Shown in pieces: positions 22,444 to 29,700 of a stretch of DNA of 33,076 nucleotides (the first letter of the stretch is position 1; each line of letters starts with the position of its first letter). Below the pieces are notes generated by a model that searched no databases, was not told the origin of the DNA, and saw only the letters and a program-made list of their open reading frames with translations. The stretch is from NCBI GenBank assembly GCA_028283145.1, contig JAPYNY010000023.1:1-33076 (forward strand). The letters run 5' to 3'. Position numbers and translations under genes: made by a program. The stretch is from Candidatus Hopanoidivorans cymbastelae (GTDB lineage Bacteria > Actinomycetota > Acidimicrobiia > Acidimicrobiales > Hopanoidiivorantaceae).

Positions 22444-23862
22444 ATGAGCCCAGCCCGCGAAGCCGCTTTGGCCAGCGAGGCCGCTTTGGCCAGTGAGGCC
22501 GCTTCGGGCAGCGAGCATAGCCAAACCCGCCAGACCGACCAAACCAGCAGAGCCGTCCCGCCCTCGGTTGATGCCTTGGCCCGCCAGCTAGCCCAGTCTT
22601 CCCCCCTGCCGCATCCGCTTCTGGTTGATGCGGCGCGCGAAGCTATAGCGACAGGCCACCCAGACCAAGCCGAAGCCTTGGCCCGCCAAGCTGAAGTCAA
22701 GCTGCTTCAGCCAGTCATCAACGCTACTGGCGTTTTGCTCCACACCAATTTAGGCAGGGCGCCGTGGCCGCTCAGCCACCCAGCCGGCTATGCCAACCTG
22801 GAATTCAACTTGGCTACGGGCAAGCGCGGTTCACGCCAGTCGGCAGTGGGGCAGCTATTTGCCAAGCTGGTCGGAGCCGAAAGTGCTCACATTGTCAATA
22901 ACGGAGCCGGGGCGATGCTGCTGGCTTTGGCTGCGCTGGCGGACGGGCGTGGCGTGGCGGTGTCGCGTGGCGAGTTGGTGGAGATTGGCGGCGGTTTCAG
23001 AGTGCCCGAAGTGATGAGCCAGTCAGGAGCCAAGCTGATTGAAGTGGGCACCACCAACCGCACCCGAGTTGGCGACTACGCCAGTGCCATGTCGCGCTCT
23101 TCGGCAGATATTGCGCTGTGTTTGAAAGTCCACCAGTCAAACTACACCATTGAAGGCTTCACCGAGTCGGTCTCGGTGGGCGAGTTGGTGCAGCTGGGAG
23201 CACCAGTTATCTTTGACATCGGTTCTGGGCTGTTGGATGCCAGTTGTCCCTGGCTTGCGGGCGGGCCACCCGCGTGGCTAGCTAGTGAGCCGGCCGTGCG
23301 TCAAAGTCTGCAAGAAGGCGCCGACTTGGTGATTTTTTCGGGAGACAAGTTGCTGGGTGGCCCCCAAGCGGGCATCATCTGCGGGAACGCTGAGCTGGTC
23401 GAGCTTTGCGCACGACACCCCCTGGCTAGAGCACTGCGGCCCGGCAGTCACATACTTGCCGGCTTGCAGCACGTGGCGATGGCCTACCTGCGCCGAGATT
23501 TGTCGCAGCTTCCCTTCTGGCAGTTGGCCACCAGGCCCACCGAGGAGTTGAGGCAACGCATTGAGGCTGTCGGCTTGGGCCCGGCGGTGGAGATGGGCTC
23601 TGTGCCCGGCGGGGGCACCTTGCCTGGAGTGGAAATTCCCTCACTGGGAATTTGTCTTGAAGGGGATCTGAGCCATGAGTTGCGCCAGCGCAGCCCCGCA
23701 GTGATTGCTCGCGTCTCCCAAGGGCAGACCTATCTGGATTTCCGCACCATCTTCCCCGAACAAGATGCCGAAGTAGCCGAAGCGGTCAAAAGTTGCGCCA
23801 ATGCCAATGCCAATGCCAATGCCAAAGCTGGCAACATTGCCCCGCACCCGCACGCCGACTGA
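22444..23862 (+). CDS. selA: L-seryl-tRNA(Sec) selenium transferase SelA
   Basis: Converts Ser-tRNA(Sec) to Sec-tRNA(Sec) with selenophosphate; PLP-dependent, cytoplasmic. 472 aa, near the usual 460. Features: PVINATGVLLHTNLGRAPW (90-108), NLATGKRGSR, NNGAGAMLLAL, RGELVEIGGGFRVPEV, FDIGSGLL and the PLP lysine Lys302 in FSGDKLLGGPQAG. The termini have repeat-driven extras: three 18-bp copies at the 5' end and five 6-bp units at the 3' end. It is followed by selB, 62 nt away. Together they support decoding of the UGA at 15836. selC (tRNA-Sec) and selD were not found in the window. Confidence 0.96.
   Translation: MSPAREAALASEAALASEAASGSEHSQTRQTDQTSRAVPPSVDALARQLAQSSPLPHPLLVDAAREAIATGHPDQAEALARQAEVKLLQPVINATGVLLHTNLGRAPWPLSHPAGYANLEFNLATGKRGSRQSAVGQLFAKLVGAESAHIVNNGAGAMLLALAALADGRGVAVSRGELVEIGGGFRVPEVMSQSGAKLIEVGTTNRTRVGDYASAMSRSSADIALCLKVHQSNYTIEGFTESVSVGELVQLGAPVIFDIGSGLLDASCPWLAGGPPAWLASEPAVRQSLQEGADLVIFSGDKLLGGPQAGIICGNAELVELCARHPLARALRPGSHILAGLQHVAMAYLRRDLSQLPFWQLATRPTEELRQRIEAVGLGPAVEMGSVPGGGTLPGVEIPSLGICLEGDLSHELRQRSPAVIARVSQGQTYLDFRTIFPEQDAEVAEAVKSCANANANANAKAGNIAPHPHAD
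22462..22515 (+). repeat. Three 18-bp in-frame repeats in the selA 5' end
   Basis: Copies at 22462-22479, 22480-22497 and 22498-22515 (unit GCCGCTTTGGCCAGCGAG, third diverged) encode AALASE-type hexapeptides ahead of the conserved SelA domain. Confidence 0.8.
23797..23826 (+). repeat. Five 6-bp in-frame repeats in the selA 3' end
   Basis: GCCAAT four times, then GCCAAA, encode an Ala-Asn tract near the SelA C-terminus; such short repeats are prone to slippage, so copy number may vary between strains. Confidence 0.85.
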
Positions 23863-23924
23863 AGCACAACCCTGTCCAAGCCCGCCGATTGAAGCGCGAA
23901 ATACCCACACCCACCGCCCTGCTC

Positions 23925-25712
23925 ATGCACGTCATCTCCACCGCCGGACATGTTGACCACGGCAAATCCACCCTGGTCTTGGCGCTCACAGGCACCGACC
24001 CCGACCGCTTCGCCGAGGAAAAAGAGCGTGGCCTCACCATAGACTTGGGTTTCGCCTCCATGACTTTGCCGTCTGGCAGACAGGTGTCGTTTGTGGATGT
24101 CCCTGGCCATGTGCGGTTTTTGAAAAACATGCTGGCAGGGGTCGGCGGGGTGGATGCCTGTCTCTTCATTGTGGCGGCCACCGAAGGCTGGAAGCCGCAG
24201 TCGGAGGAACACCTGCGCATTCTGGATTTGCTGGGGCTCAAGCAGGGGTTGGTGGTGCTCACCAAAGTTGGCATCGCCGATGAGGAATCGCGTGAAATCG
24301 CCTTGTTGGACATTGAAGACCATGTGGCAGGCACCTTCTTGGAGGGCGCCAAGGTCGTGGCAGTTGACTCCATGGAGAGAATCGGCCTTGAAGAGTTGCG
24401 CCACAGCTTGGATGAGATGTTGCAGCAAACTCCGCCAGCCCCCGACCACCATCGCCCCCGACTTTGGATTGACCGCACTTTCACCATCAAAGGCGCCGGT
24501 GCCGTTGTAACTGGCACGTTGCTGGGAGGCCAGTTGACGGTGGAAGACAAGTTGTTGCTGGTGTCGCAGCAGAGGGAGGCACGCAATAGCGAAGTGCGGG
24601 TGAGGGGCATTCAGACGCACGACCGAGCCATTGAAACTGCGGTTCCAGGCAGTAGGGTAGCTTTGAATCTGGTCGGAATCGGTGCGGCTGAAATGCAGCG
24701 AGGAGATGTGCTGGTGCAGGCGGGGCAGTGGTATCAAAGCGATACTTTTGACGCTTCGCTGTCGGTGCTGGAGTCGCTCAATCACGATGTGTCAAGGCGG
24801 GGCGCGTACGTGGCCTACCTTGGCTCAGGTGAGTTTCCCGTCCGAGTGAGGGTGCTAAGCACGCACGACTTGCTGCCCGGCGAAACAGGGGCGGTGCGGG
24901 TGTTCCTGCCGCACAAGTTGCCGCTTTTGCCGGGCGATTATTTTGTGTTGCGTGAATTCGGGCGGGCTGAAACCGCTGGCGGGGGGCAAGTGCTAGACGT
25001 CGCGCCGTGCCTGCCTGCGTCCAAAGCTCAGCCCCTTTGTCTGAGTGACGGGCAGTTGGACGTCGCAACCAACACAGAGCGGATAGTCAAGGAACGGGGC
25101 TGGGTCAAGGCTGAAGAGTTGCGTTTGCTGGCGGGCGAAGCTGTGGCTGCGATGGTGGACAGCTGGGCAGTGGGGGATTGGATTGTGTGGCCGCAGGCTT
25201 TGGAAGCCACACGCCAAGGCATCCAGGAGTTGCTGTCTGAAAGCCCTGTTGATTTGGCAACCATGGACGAACGCCAGCGCATCGCTCTGGAAGGCATGGA
25301 AGGCGTGGAGATTGAGGGTAGCCTGGTTCGCTTGCCGGGGCAAATAGACAATTTGGCGCAGCACCCATATCTGCAAGCTCTGGCGGAATCGCTTTTTACA
25401 CCTCCGTCGCCCGAGGGTGTGGACAGAACGGAATTGCGGGCCATGCTTCACAGGGGCTTGCTGGTGGAATCGTCGGGAGTGTTCTTCGCCAACCAAGCAG
25501 TGGCAGCAGCGATGGAAGTTGCCGAGGAGTTGTTTGAACAAGCACCGCAGGGTTTCACAGTGGCAGCTATACGGGAGCGTTTGAGCACATCCAGGAAATA
25601 CATCATGCCGCTGCTTGAAATCTTGGACAGCCAAGGCATCACTAGGCGCCAAGGCGACCTTCGCACCGCAGGCCCGCGCCAAGCCGAGGCCAAAGCGAAA
25701 TTCAAAAACTAG
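23925..25712 (+). CDS. selB: Selenocysteine-specific elongation factor SelB
   Basis: GTPase that brings Sec-tRNA(Sec) to UGA codons marked by a SECIS hairpin. 595 aa from the ATG at 23925 (MHVISTAGHVDHGKST); the frame is open further upstream but that part overlaps selA and is repeat-derived. P-loop GHVDHGKST (8-16), EEKERGLTIDLGF (switch I), DVPGHVRF (switch II, 58-65). The G4 element reads TKVG (113-116) where TKxD/NKxD is expected. EF-Tu-like domains 2 and 3 follow, then the winged-helix tail that reads SECIS, with the hallmark end STSRKYIMPLLEILDSQGIT. Length is normal. It pairs with selA in one transcript. Confidence 0.95.
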   Translation: MHVISTAGHVDHGKSTLVLALTGTDPDRFAEEKERGLTIDLGFASMTLPSGRQVSFVDVPGHVRFLKNMLAGVGGVDACLFIVAATEGWKPQSEEHLRILDLLGLKQGLVVLTKVGIADEESREIALLDIEDHVAGTFLEGAKVVAVDSMERIGLEELRHSLDEMLQQTPPAPDHHRPRLWIDRTFTIKGAGAVVTGTLLGGQLTVEDKLLLVSQQREARNSEVRVRGIQTHDRAIETAVPGSRVALNLVGIGAAEMQRGDVLVQAGQWYQSDTFDASLSVLESLNHDVSRRGAYVAYLGSGEFPVRVRVLSTHDLLPGETGAVRVFLPHKLPLLPGDYFVLREFGRAETAGGGQVLDVAPCLPASKAQPLCLSDGQLDVATNTERIVKERGWVKAEELRLLAGEAVAAMVDSWAVGDWIVWPQALEATRQGIQELLSESPVDLATMDERQRIALEGMEGVEIEGSLVRLPGQIDNLAQHPYLQALAESLFTPPSPEGVDRTELRAMLHRGLLVESSGVFFANQAVAAAMEVAEELFEQAPQGFTVAAIRERLSTSRKYIMPLLEILDSQGITRRQGDLRTAGPRQAEAKAKFKN

Positions 25713-25774
25713 GCGGAGTGGGGGCTGAGCAGGCAGCGGGGGAGACTGGAGCCGGCTTGGCAGTTGGCTAGAGA

Positions 25775-25800
25775 GGCTGCCCGATGTAGCGAGGGCAGCC
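25775..25800. terminator. Hairpin between convergent selB and whiB
   Basis: GGCTGCCC (25775-25782) and GGGCAGCC (25793-25800) form a perfect 8-bp stem with a 10-nt loop. No T tract, but the position between convergent genes fits a shared terminator. Confidence 0.5.
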
Positions 25801-25842
25801 GCGGGCTAGGCGGACAACTGGCTGGCTGGCTTGGAGACCAGG

Positions 25843-26121
25843 CTAAGAAACGCTGCCGTTGTTGCGACTTTTGATGATGGCTCTCAACTCGGATTCGGAC
25901 TTGCCGCCCCAGATGCCCTGCGTCTCTTCGTACTGAAGGGCATGGTCTAAGCACTCTTCGCACACAGGGCAACTGCGGCAGATAGCCTTGGCAGCCTTCT
26001 CACGCTCCAGCCGTTGGTGCTTCTTTTCAAGCTCGGGCGGCGGATAGAAAATATCTGCCATTCCAGGGGCCCGACAAGCCGCGTGATGACGCCAGGCAAT
26101 ATGTGGAAGGATTGTGCTCAT
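25843..26121 (-). CDS. WhiB-family iron-sulfur transcription factor
   Basis: 92 aa, typical for WhiB proteins, which are restricted to Actinobacteria and their phages. Four cluster ligands: Cys16 (HAACRAPG), Cys48, Cys51 and Cys57 in CRSCPVCEECLDHAL (an extra Cys54 is also present). GIWGGKSE (69-76) is the G(I/V)WGG turn, followed by a basic helix end (AIIKSRNN) for DNA binding. WhiB proteins bind [4Fe-4S] and act with sigma factors in redox, division or stress regulation. Which subgroup this is cannot be decided here. Confidence 0.93.
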   Translation of the reverse strand: MSTILPHIAWRHHAACRAPGMADIFYPPPELEKKHQRLEREKAAKAICRSCPVCEECLDHALQYEETQGIWGGKSESELRAIIKSRNNGSVS

Positions 26122-26598
26122 TTCACATCCTCCATATCTTCTGGCATGGTCTTGGCCAAGGCAGAAATTCCTGCCCAGCCAACTGTTGTTGAATTTGTGT
26201 CCCTACTCACATTGCCTAAATTAGCAGTTACTCAGCACTTATGCAAGTGCAGTTTTTTTGGCAAGCCGTGCTTTGCGAAATCAAAGGTCATTCTTCTAGT
26301 TTTTGAGGCTGGCAAATGCAGAGCGGCAGATGGGGGCAGACGATACGTAAAGCTCCTAATTTCAGTCACACATTTCAAGCAGTTTGAAGCTCGACCAGTT
26401 CCCAAGGGCTAGTGTAAGCTGTGGCTACTTTGAGCTTTCCCCAAGGTATTCGCTAGCGGGCGTGCAGTCTCACCGGCAGACTGATGTCTGCTCGCTTCAT
26501 GGTGCTCCTGATCTCTTTGGCTTGGCACGTTCTGGTGTCAAGCTTCGACCTGAGGGGACGTGAACCTTGAGTTGTTTTGAGAACAGGAATTGCATCTC
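26122..26598. other. Gene-free stretch after whiB
   Basis: Nothing convincing on either strand. A 6-bp hairpin (CAGTCT at 26465-26470 with AGACTG at 26478-26483) is the only structure noticed. The upper part should contain the whiB promoter. Confidence 0.4.
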
Positions 26599-26877
26599 CT
26601 AAAACCGATGATCTTCAGCCACTATCTCAAGGCCGTGCCAAACTCCGCAAGCCGCGATGAGAATATCATTTTCTGCTTTCTGTATTTTTTGCGGCGAAAG
26701 TACAGCCAAGCGGAGATATTCCTTTATCCCTTCTGCTGTCTCATCTACTTGAATGTTGGGTGTGAGAAGGCTGCAGCAGAAGACGTCTTCAAGGAGCCGG
26801 AGGGTTTCCGGCTTCGCTCGCTGACGGCTTCTCCAGTGCCAGGCGTAATGATCGCTCCATTCATCCCATAATGATGT
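26599..26877 (-). pseudogene. PIN-domain (VapC-like) gene fragment
   Basis: This minus frame is open for about 92 codons between two TAGs but has no usable start. It contains SPQKIQKAENDILIAACGVW then HGLEIVAEDHRF, which matches the end of PIN-domain toxins (acidic residue in DILIAA, then GxxIVxxDxxF). An N-terminal Asp motif (YYID) occurs in another minus frame, at the end of the ORF 26861-27034, next to the point where this frame begins (WDEWSDHY). This suggests a frameshifted gene. PIN toxins are RNases of about 130 aa. Match judged by eye only. Confidence 0.42.
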
Positions 26878-27034
26878 CTATGTAATAAGCAGGCCTCGTC
26901 CTTGTGTAGTCAAGAATTTTCTCCGGAGTATGGGTGTATCGGATAGCAGCCGACGGGTCCAGCAACATCCCGTTGCTTCCGATAGGTCTAACCATTGCAA
27001 TGTGTCCTCCAACACTGGCGTAGATCTTGTGCAT
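26861..27034 (-). CDS. Hypothetical 57-aa ORF joined to the PIN fragment
   Basis: MHKIYASVGGHIAMVRPIGS then NGMLLDPSAAIRYTHTPEKI and RPAYYIDIIMG. No family recognised. It could be the antitoxin of the former PIN toxin fused by overlap to its first residues, or the PIN N-terminus before a frameshift. No ribosome binding site visible. Confidence 0.28.
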   Translation of the reverse strand: MHKIYASVGGHIAMVRPIGSNGMLLDPSAAIRYTHTPEKILDYTRTRPAYYIDIIMG

Positions 27035-27269
27035 CTGCGGAGTTTCATGTGCTTGTCCCCGGAGGCCAAGCTGCGCTGGTTAGCAGCGGCTCACAGATTC
27101 ATAATGCCAGGGCGTCGCGCGCTGGCCGAAGCGGAGCAGACCCGTTGAAAGTTTCGTATCTGGTGTGGATTCACAAGATCATTTCGCCGGGCAGTTTGTG
27201 TGTGCTTTGCCGGGTTCCAGCACTTTTGGGTAGGTACGAGCTCCTCTCGCGTATGCAGGAAAAACAGGG

Positions 27270-27275
27270 TATAAT
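27270..27275 (+). promoter_or_regulatory. Candidate -10 box for cassette 2
   Basis: A consensus TATAAT lies 23 nt before the HEPN start at 27299; no good -35 at 16-18 nt upstream. AAAGGA at about 27286-27291 is the ribosome binding site. Confidence 0.45.
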
Positions 27276-27298
27276 GATTGCACAGAAAGGAAACCGCC

Positions 27299-28465
27299 AT
27301 GGCCCTCAGGCTCTCACAGCGCAATGAGATAGATAAAATCGTAGAAGAAACGACTGGCGCGCACATAATATCTGTGCTGCCAGCGGTTCAAGAGCATGGT
27401 TTTGCATTATCTCCGTTTGAGGTGTTCATCGTGAAAAAAGACAGAATTGCAAACCGCTTCAGTCTTGGCGATTGTGAGTTGTTGGGATACCATAACAAAA
27501 ATGAACGCACTAGGCAAGTGGAATTGTTCATGCACAAGAACGGAAGCTATTCCACTTCGGGTTACAAATCAGATATTTGGCGGATTAGCGTTAATGGCAC
27601 AGATGATTTATCGCAGTTCAAGCGGCATTATAGAATTGTCAAAAATGTTTTCTTTGGAGATTGGCAGTATTTCTGGGAAAAAATTATATTAGAAGGGCTG
27701 GATTCCATAGAGACTGAACGCCAGATGTGGGAAAGCATTTCCGCGATGAACAGGATTGAACGTCAGCACAGCCTAAATTTGAAACTTGAACAATCTCTCA
27801 GGAAGTCACTGTTCACAAATTTGGACGCCTTTTTGATTCCAACTGGAAGCAGCACAATAAATGTCTCAGAATTCGCCAAAACAGGCGATATCTATGAAGG
27901 CGTCACTCCCTCATTAGCTGCCTTTGTCAAGTGGCTGCAGAATATTCCTCAGCTTTCTGGATCAGAAGGGAACTATTTTGATATTTTTTCCGATGAACAG
28001 AAGAGAGCACTTCAAGCTATTGAAAAAGATCTTACAAAATTTGATCCGTATAGTTTTTGGCAAACGATTGAGCAGATATCGGAAATGGAAAACATTGATT
28101 CCATCGACAAACTGAATTTTGTTTTAAGAGAAGCAGACATACAAAGAACCAGTGCAGACAAAAAGGAAGAACTGATAGCTACTTATATTCGGACAGCGAG
28201 GAATATTTTGGCGCACAATTTGGAAGCCACTTCAATAGAAGAAATGTATTTGCTGAGGATAGGCTACACCCCTGTTGCTGGCGACCTGGTCATATCCCAA
28301 GCTTTGGAAATCTGTTTTGATTTCGTCCAAAGATTGAACGACAACGTATTTTGCCTCCTGCCAGAACGATTGAAGAGCTGGGAAGACTGCGTCAAAAGAG
28401 CAGCTGCATCGGATACCAGAGATTTGGAAACCTGTTTGCAGAGCCATTCAGGCAGTTCCCTTTAG
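27299..28465 (+). CDS. HEPN-type putative RNase, first gene of cassette 2
   Basis: 388 aa from the ATG at 27299, which has AAAGGA 7 nt upstream; the in-frame start seven codons earlier lacks one. It is the diverged twin of the 19618 protein: TGAHIISVLP, FALSPFEVFIV, RFSLGDCELLGYH, SLRKSLFTNLDAFLI, YEGVTPSLAAFVKWL and DPYSFW all have counterparts in the same order. The HEPN motif is RNILAH (Arg301, His306) inside IATYIRTARNILAHNLEATS. Total length is identical to the twin, so both copies appear under constraint. Followed 4 nt later by the DUF2442-like gene. Proposed RNA-cleaving toxin or defence effector; the N-terminal 230 residues are unrecognised and may sense a trigger. Confidence 0.75.
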   Translation: MALRLSQRNEIDKIVEETTGAHIISVLPAVQEHGFALSPFEVFIVKKDRIANRFSLGDCELLGYHNKNERTRQVELFMHKNGSYSTSGYKSDIWRISVNGTDDLSQFKRHYRIVKNVFFGDWQYFWEKIILEGLDSIETERQMWESISAMNRIERQHSLNLKLEQSLRKSLFTNLDAFLIPTGSSTINVSEFAKTGDIYEGVTPSLAAFVKWLQNIPQLSGSEGNYFDIFSDEQKRALQAIEKDLTKFDPYSFWQTIEQISEMENIDSIDKLNFVLREADIQRTSADKKEELIATYIRTARNILAHNLEATSIEEMYLLRIGYTPVAGDLVISQALEICFDFVQRLNDNVFCLLPERLKSWEDCVKRAAASDTRDLETCLQSHSGSSL

Positions 28466-28469
28466 CCCT

Positions 28470-28976
28470 ATGCTCAAGTCAGTAACCCCTATGCCTGGGC
28501 ACAAAGTCTGGGCTGTGTTCTCAGACGGGTCGAAAGGCGAGGCCGACCTGTCTGGTCTGCTGGACATTCCGTATATGTCCAAACTGAAGGACTACGAGTT
28601 TTTTTCCACGATGCGCCTTATGGGGGGAGCGATTTTCTGGAATTATGGGAAGGACGATGAACTGGACTGCGGATGGGAGGACATCTACTTTCAGATAACT
28701 GGGAAGCGTTGGACTGAGATAGCAATGGAAGGCGTGGAACCCATAGCAATGAAGGAAGCCAAGATGATTGTCCCTCCGGATGTTTATGTGAAATTCAACG
28801 ACGGCGCGGAAGGTGAGATCCGTCTTACAGACTATTCTTATGACAAGGCCCCTCCGAATTTGATAGCAGATCCGTTGGACGTGTTCATATCAGATGATGG
28901 AGATTTGGTCTGGAATGGCAGAACGTTTGATCTGAACCAGATTTACGAGCACTTGACCTCAGACGACTTGAATTGA
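28470..28976 (+). CDS. Protein with two DUF2442-like domains, cassette 2
   Basis: 168 aa, parallel to the 20781 protein. Half 1: SVTPMPGHKVWAVFSDGSKG, LSGLLDIPYMSKLKDYEFF, FWNYGKDDELDCGWEDIYFQ. Half 2: PPDVYVKFNDGAEGEIRLTD, DVFISDDGDLVWNGRTFDLN, QIYEHLTSDD. Starts 4 nt after the HEPN stop, without overlap, unlike copy 1. No strong separate ribosome binding site, so translational coupling is likely. Proposed antitoxin or regulator of the HEPN protein, by position and family habit. Confidence 0.78.
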   Translation: MLKSVTPMPGHKVWAVFSDGSKGEADLSGLLDIPYMSKLKDYEFFSTMRLMGGAIFWNYGKDDELDCGWEDIYFQITGKRWTEIAMEGVEPIAMKEAKMIVPPDVYVKFNDGAEGEIRLTDYSYDKAPPNLIADPLDVFISDDGDLVWNGRTFDLNQIYEHLTSDDLN

Positions 28977-28985
28977 ACAGAATTC

Positions 28986-29266
28986 ATGCCCACTGTCATG
29001 ACGATACAAGATTTCGGCTGGCGTGATTACATCTATTCTAACGATCATGAACCACCCCATATGCATATCTACCTTAAGAAGAACTACTTTTTGAGATAGC
29101 AATTTCAGGTGATTATGAAATACTTAGGTTACACACTCGCAAACATGTCAAGGCTCATAAAATAGACTATTTGCAGCAAATATTGAAACAGCATTCAGAA
29201 ATGCTCATGAAAATGTGGGAGGACAGAAGGAAGGGCCTGTCCAAATATGCGGTCATTGAGGCCTAA
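28986..29266 (+). pseudogene. DUF4160-like gene with a one-base frameshift, cassette 2
   Basis: ATG at 28986 gives GWRDYIYSNDHEPPHMHIYL with the DUF4160 histidine motif, then stops at TAG 29097. The second part continues in another frame: FEIAISGDYEILRLHTRK to KQHSEMLMKMWEDRRKGLSK, ending TAA 29264-29266. Adding one T to the run of five at 29088-29092 (CTACTTTTTGAG) restores 93 aa, exactly the length of the intact twin at 21318. So this is a single-base deletion, a sequencing error in a homopolymer, or a frameshift site. All other parts are intact, which points to a recent event. Confidence 0.8.
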
Positions 29267-29332
29267 AAATTCTGTGCTGTGGCTTTGTTGACTCATCAGT
29301 AGATGCGGTGGCGGAAGTTTCGGGGGGGGGTA

Positions 29333-29698
29333 TTGTCCGTCAAGTGGGGCACTGTGATGTAATAATCCAAGATCGGTGTCCGTATGTGGCTTGTAGCCAT
29401 CTTTTGATGGTTATCAGCTTGAAAGTGGCGTCCAGTATGAAACTGCCCTTGATCCGGGCATCACTCAGAAATCCGCTTGGCATGCGATGCACCGCAAACA
29501 AGAAGTGTTCATAGATTACAAGCTTGGGCTTTTTGGACGGATAGCGGAAGTCTGTGAGACCTATGTCGGTGGCAGGGAACGCCACAAACATGATTGGAAA
29601 AAACAGTGCTAGGACATAGGGTCTGTTGTTAATGTGGCCGTGGTCGGATCGACCCAACAAAAAACTTATGCTTTCAGACAAAAAGAGCAAAAACTAGT
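29333..29698 (+). pseudogene. Decayed IS1595-type (ISXO2-like) transposase remnant
   Basis: Translated in changing frames, the plus strand shows successive pieces of this transposase family: LSVKWGTVM, stop-stop, SKIGVRMWLVAIF, stop, WLSA, then SSMKL, GITQKSAWHAMHR and AEVCETYVGGRERHKH, then VVNVAVVG. Typical members read TGTVMxxSKIPLRxWxxAIY, GITQKSAWHMxHRIR and VExDETYVGGxERNKH. At least four stops and two frame changes are present, and the first catalytic Asp (DETYVGG) is Cys. Zinc-ribbon N-terminus and C-terminal catalytic part are missing. It cannot move by itself. No inverted repeats or target duplication were identified. Confidence 0.7.
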
Positions 29699-29700
29699 CT

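Noticed and set aside
23793-23924. Longer SelB starting at 23793
   Set aside because: Its N-terminus overlaps selA, begins in a 6-bp repeat (Gln-Cys tract) and precedes the normal GTPase start MHVISTAGHVDHGKST.
23730-24785. Long minus-strand ORF (351 aa) opposite selA/selB
   Set aside because: Lies antisense to conserved selB codons and shows no family features; a shadow of GC-rich coding sequence.
24993-25682. Minus-strand ORF of 229 aa opposite the SelB C-terminus
   Set aside because: Shadow; the plus strand has the conserved winged-helix end of SelB.
26014-26412. Plus ORF of 132 aa overlapping whiB
   Set aside because: Runs antisense through WhiB cluster cysteines and lacks a ribosome binding site or family features.
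26590-26871. Plus ORF of 93 aa
   Set aside because: Antisense to the PIN-like frame, which has better protein motifs.
29340-29690. Minus ORF of 116 aa
   Set aside because: Antisense to the transposase remnant recognised on the plus strand.
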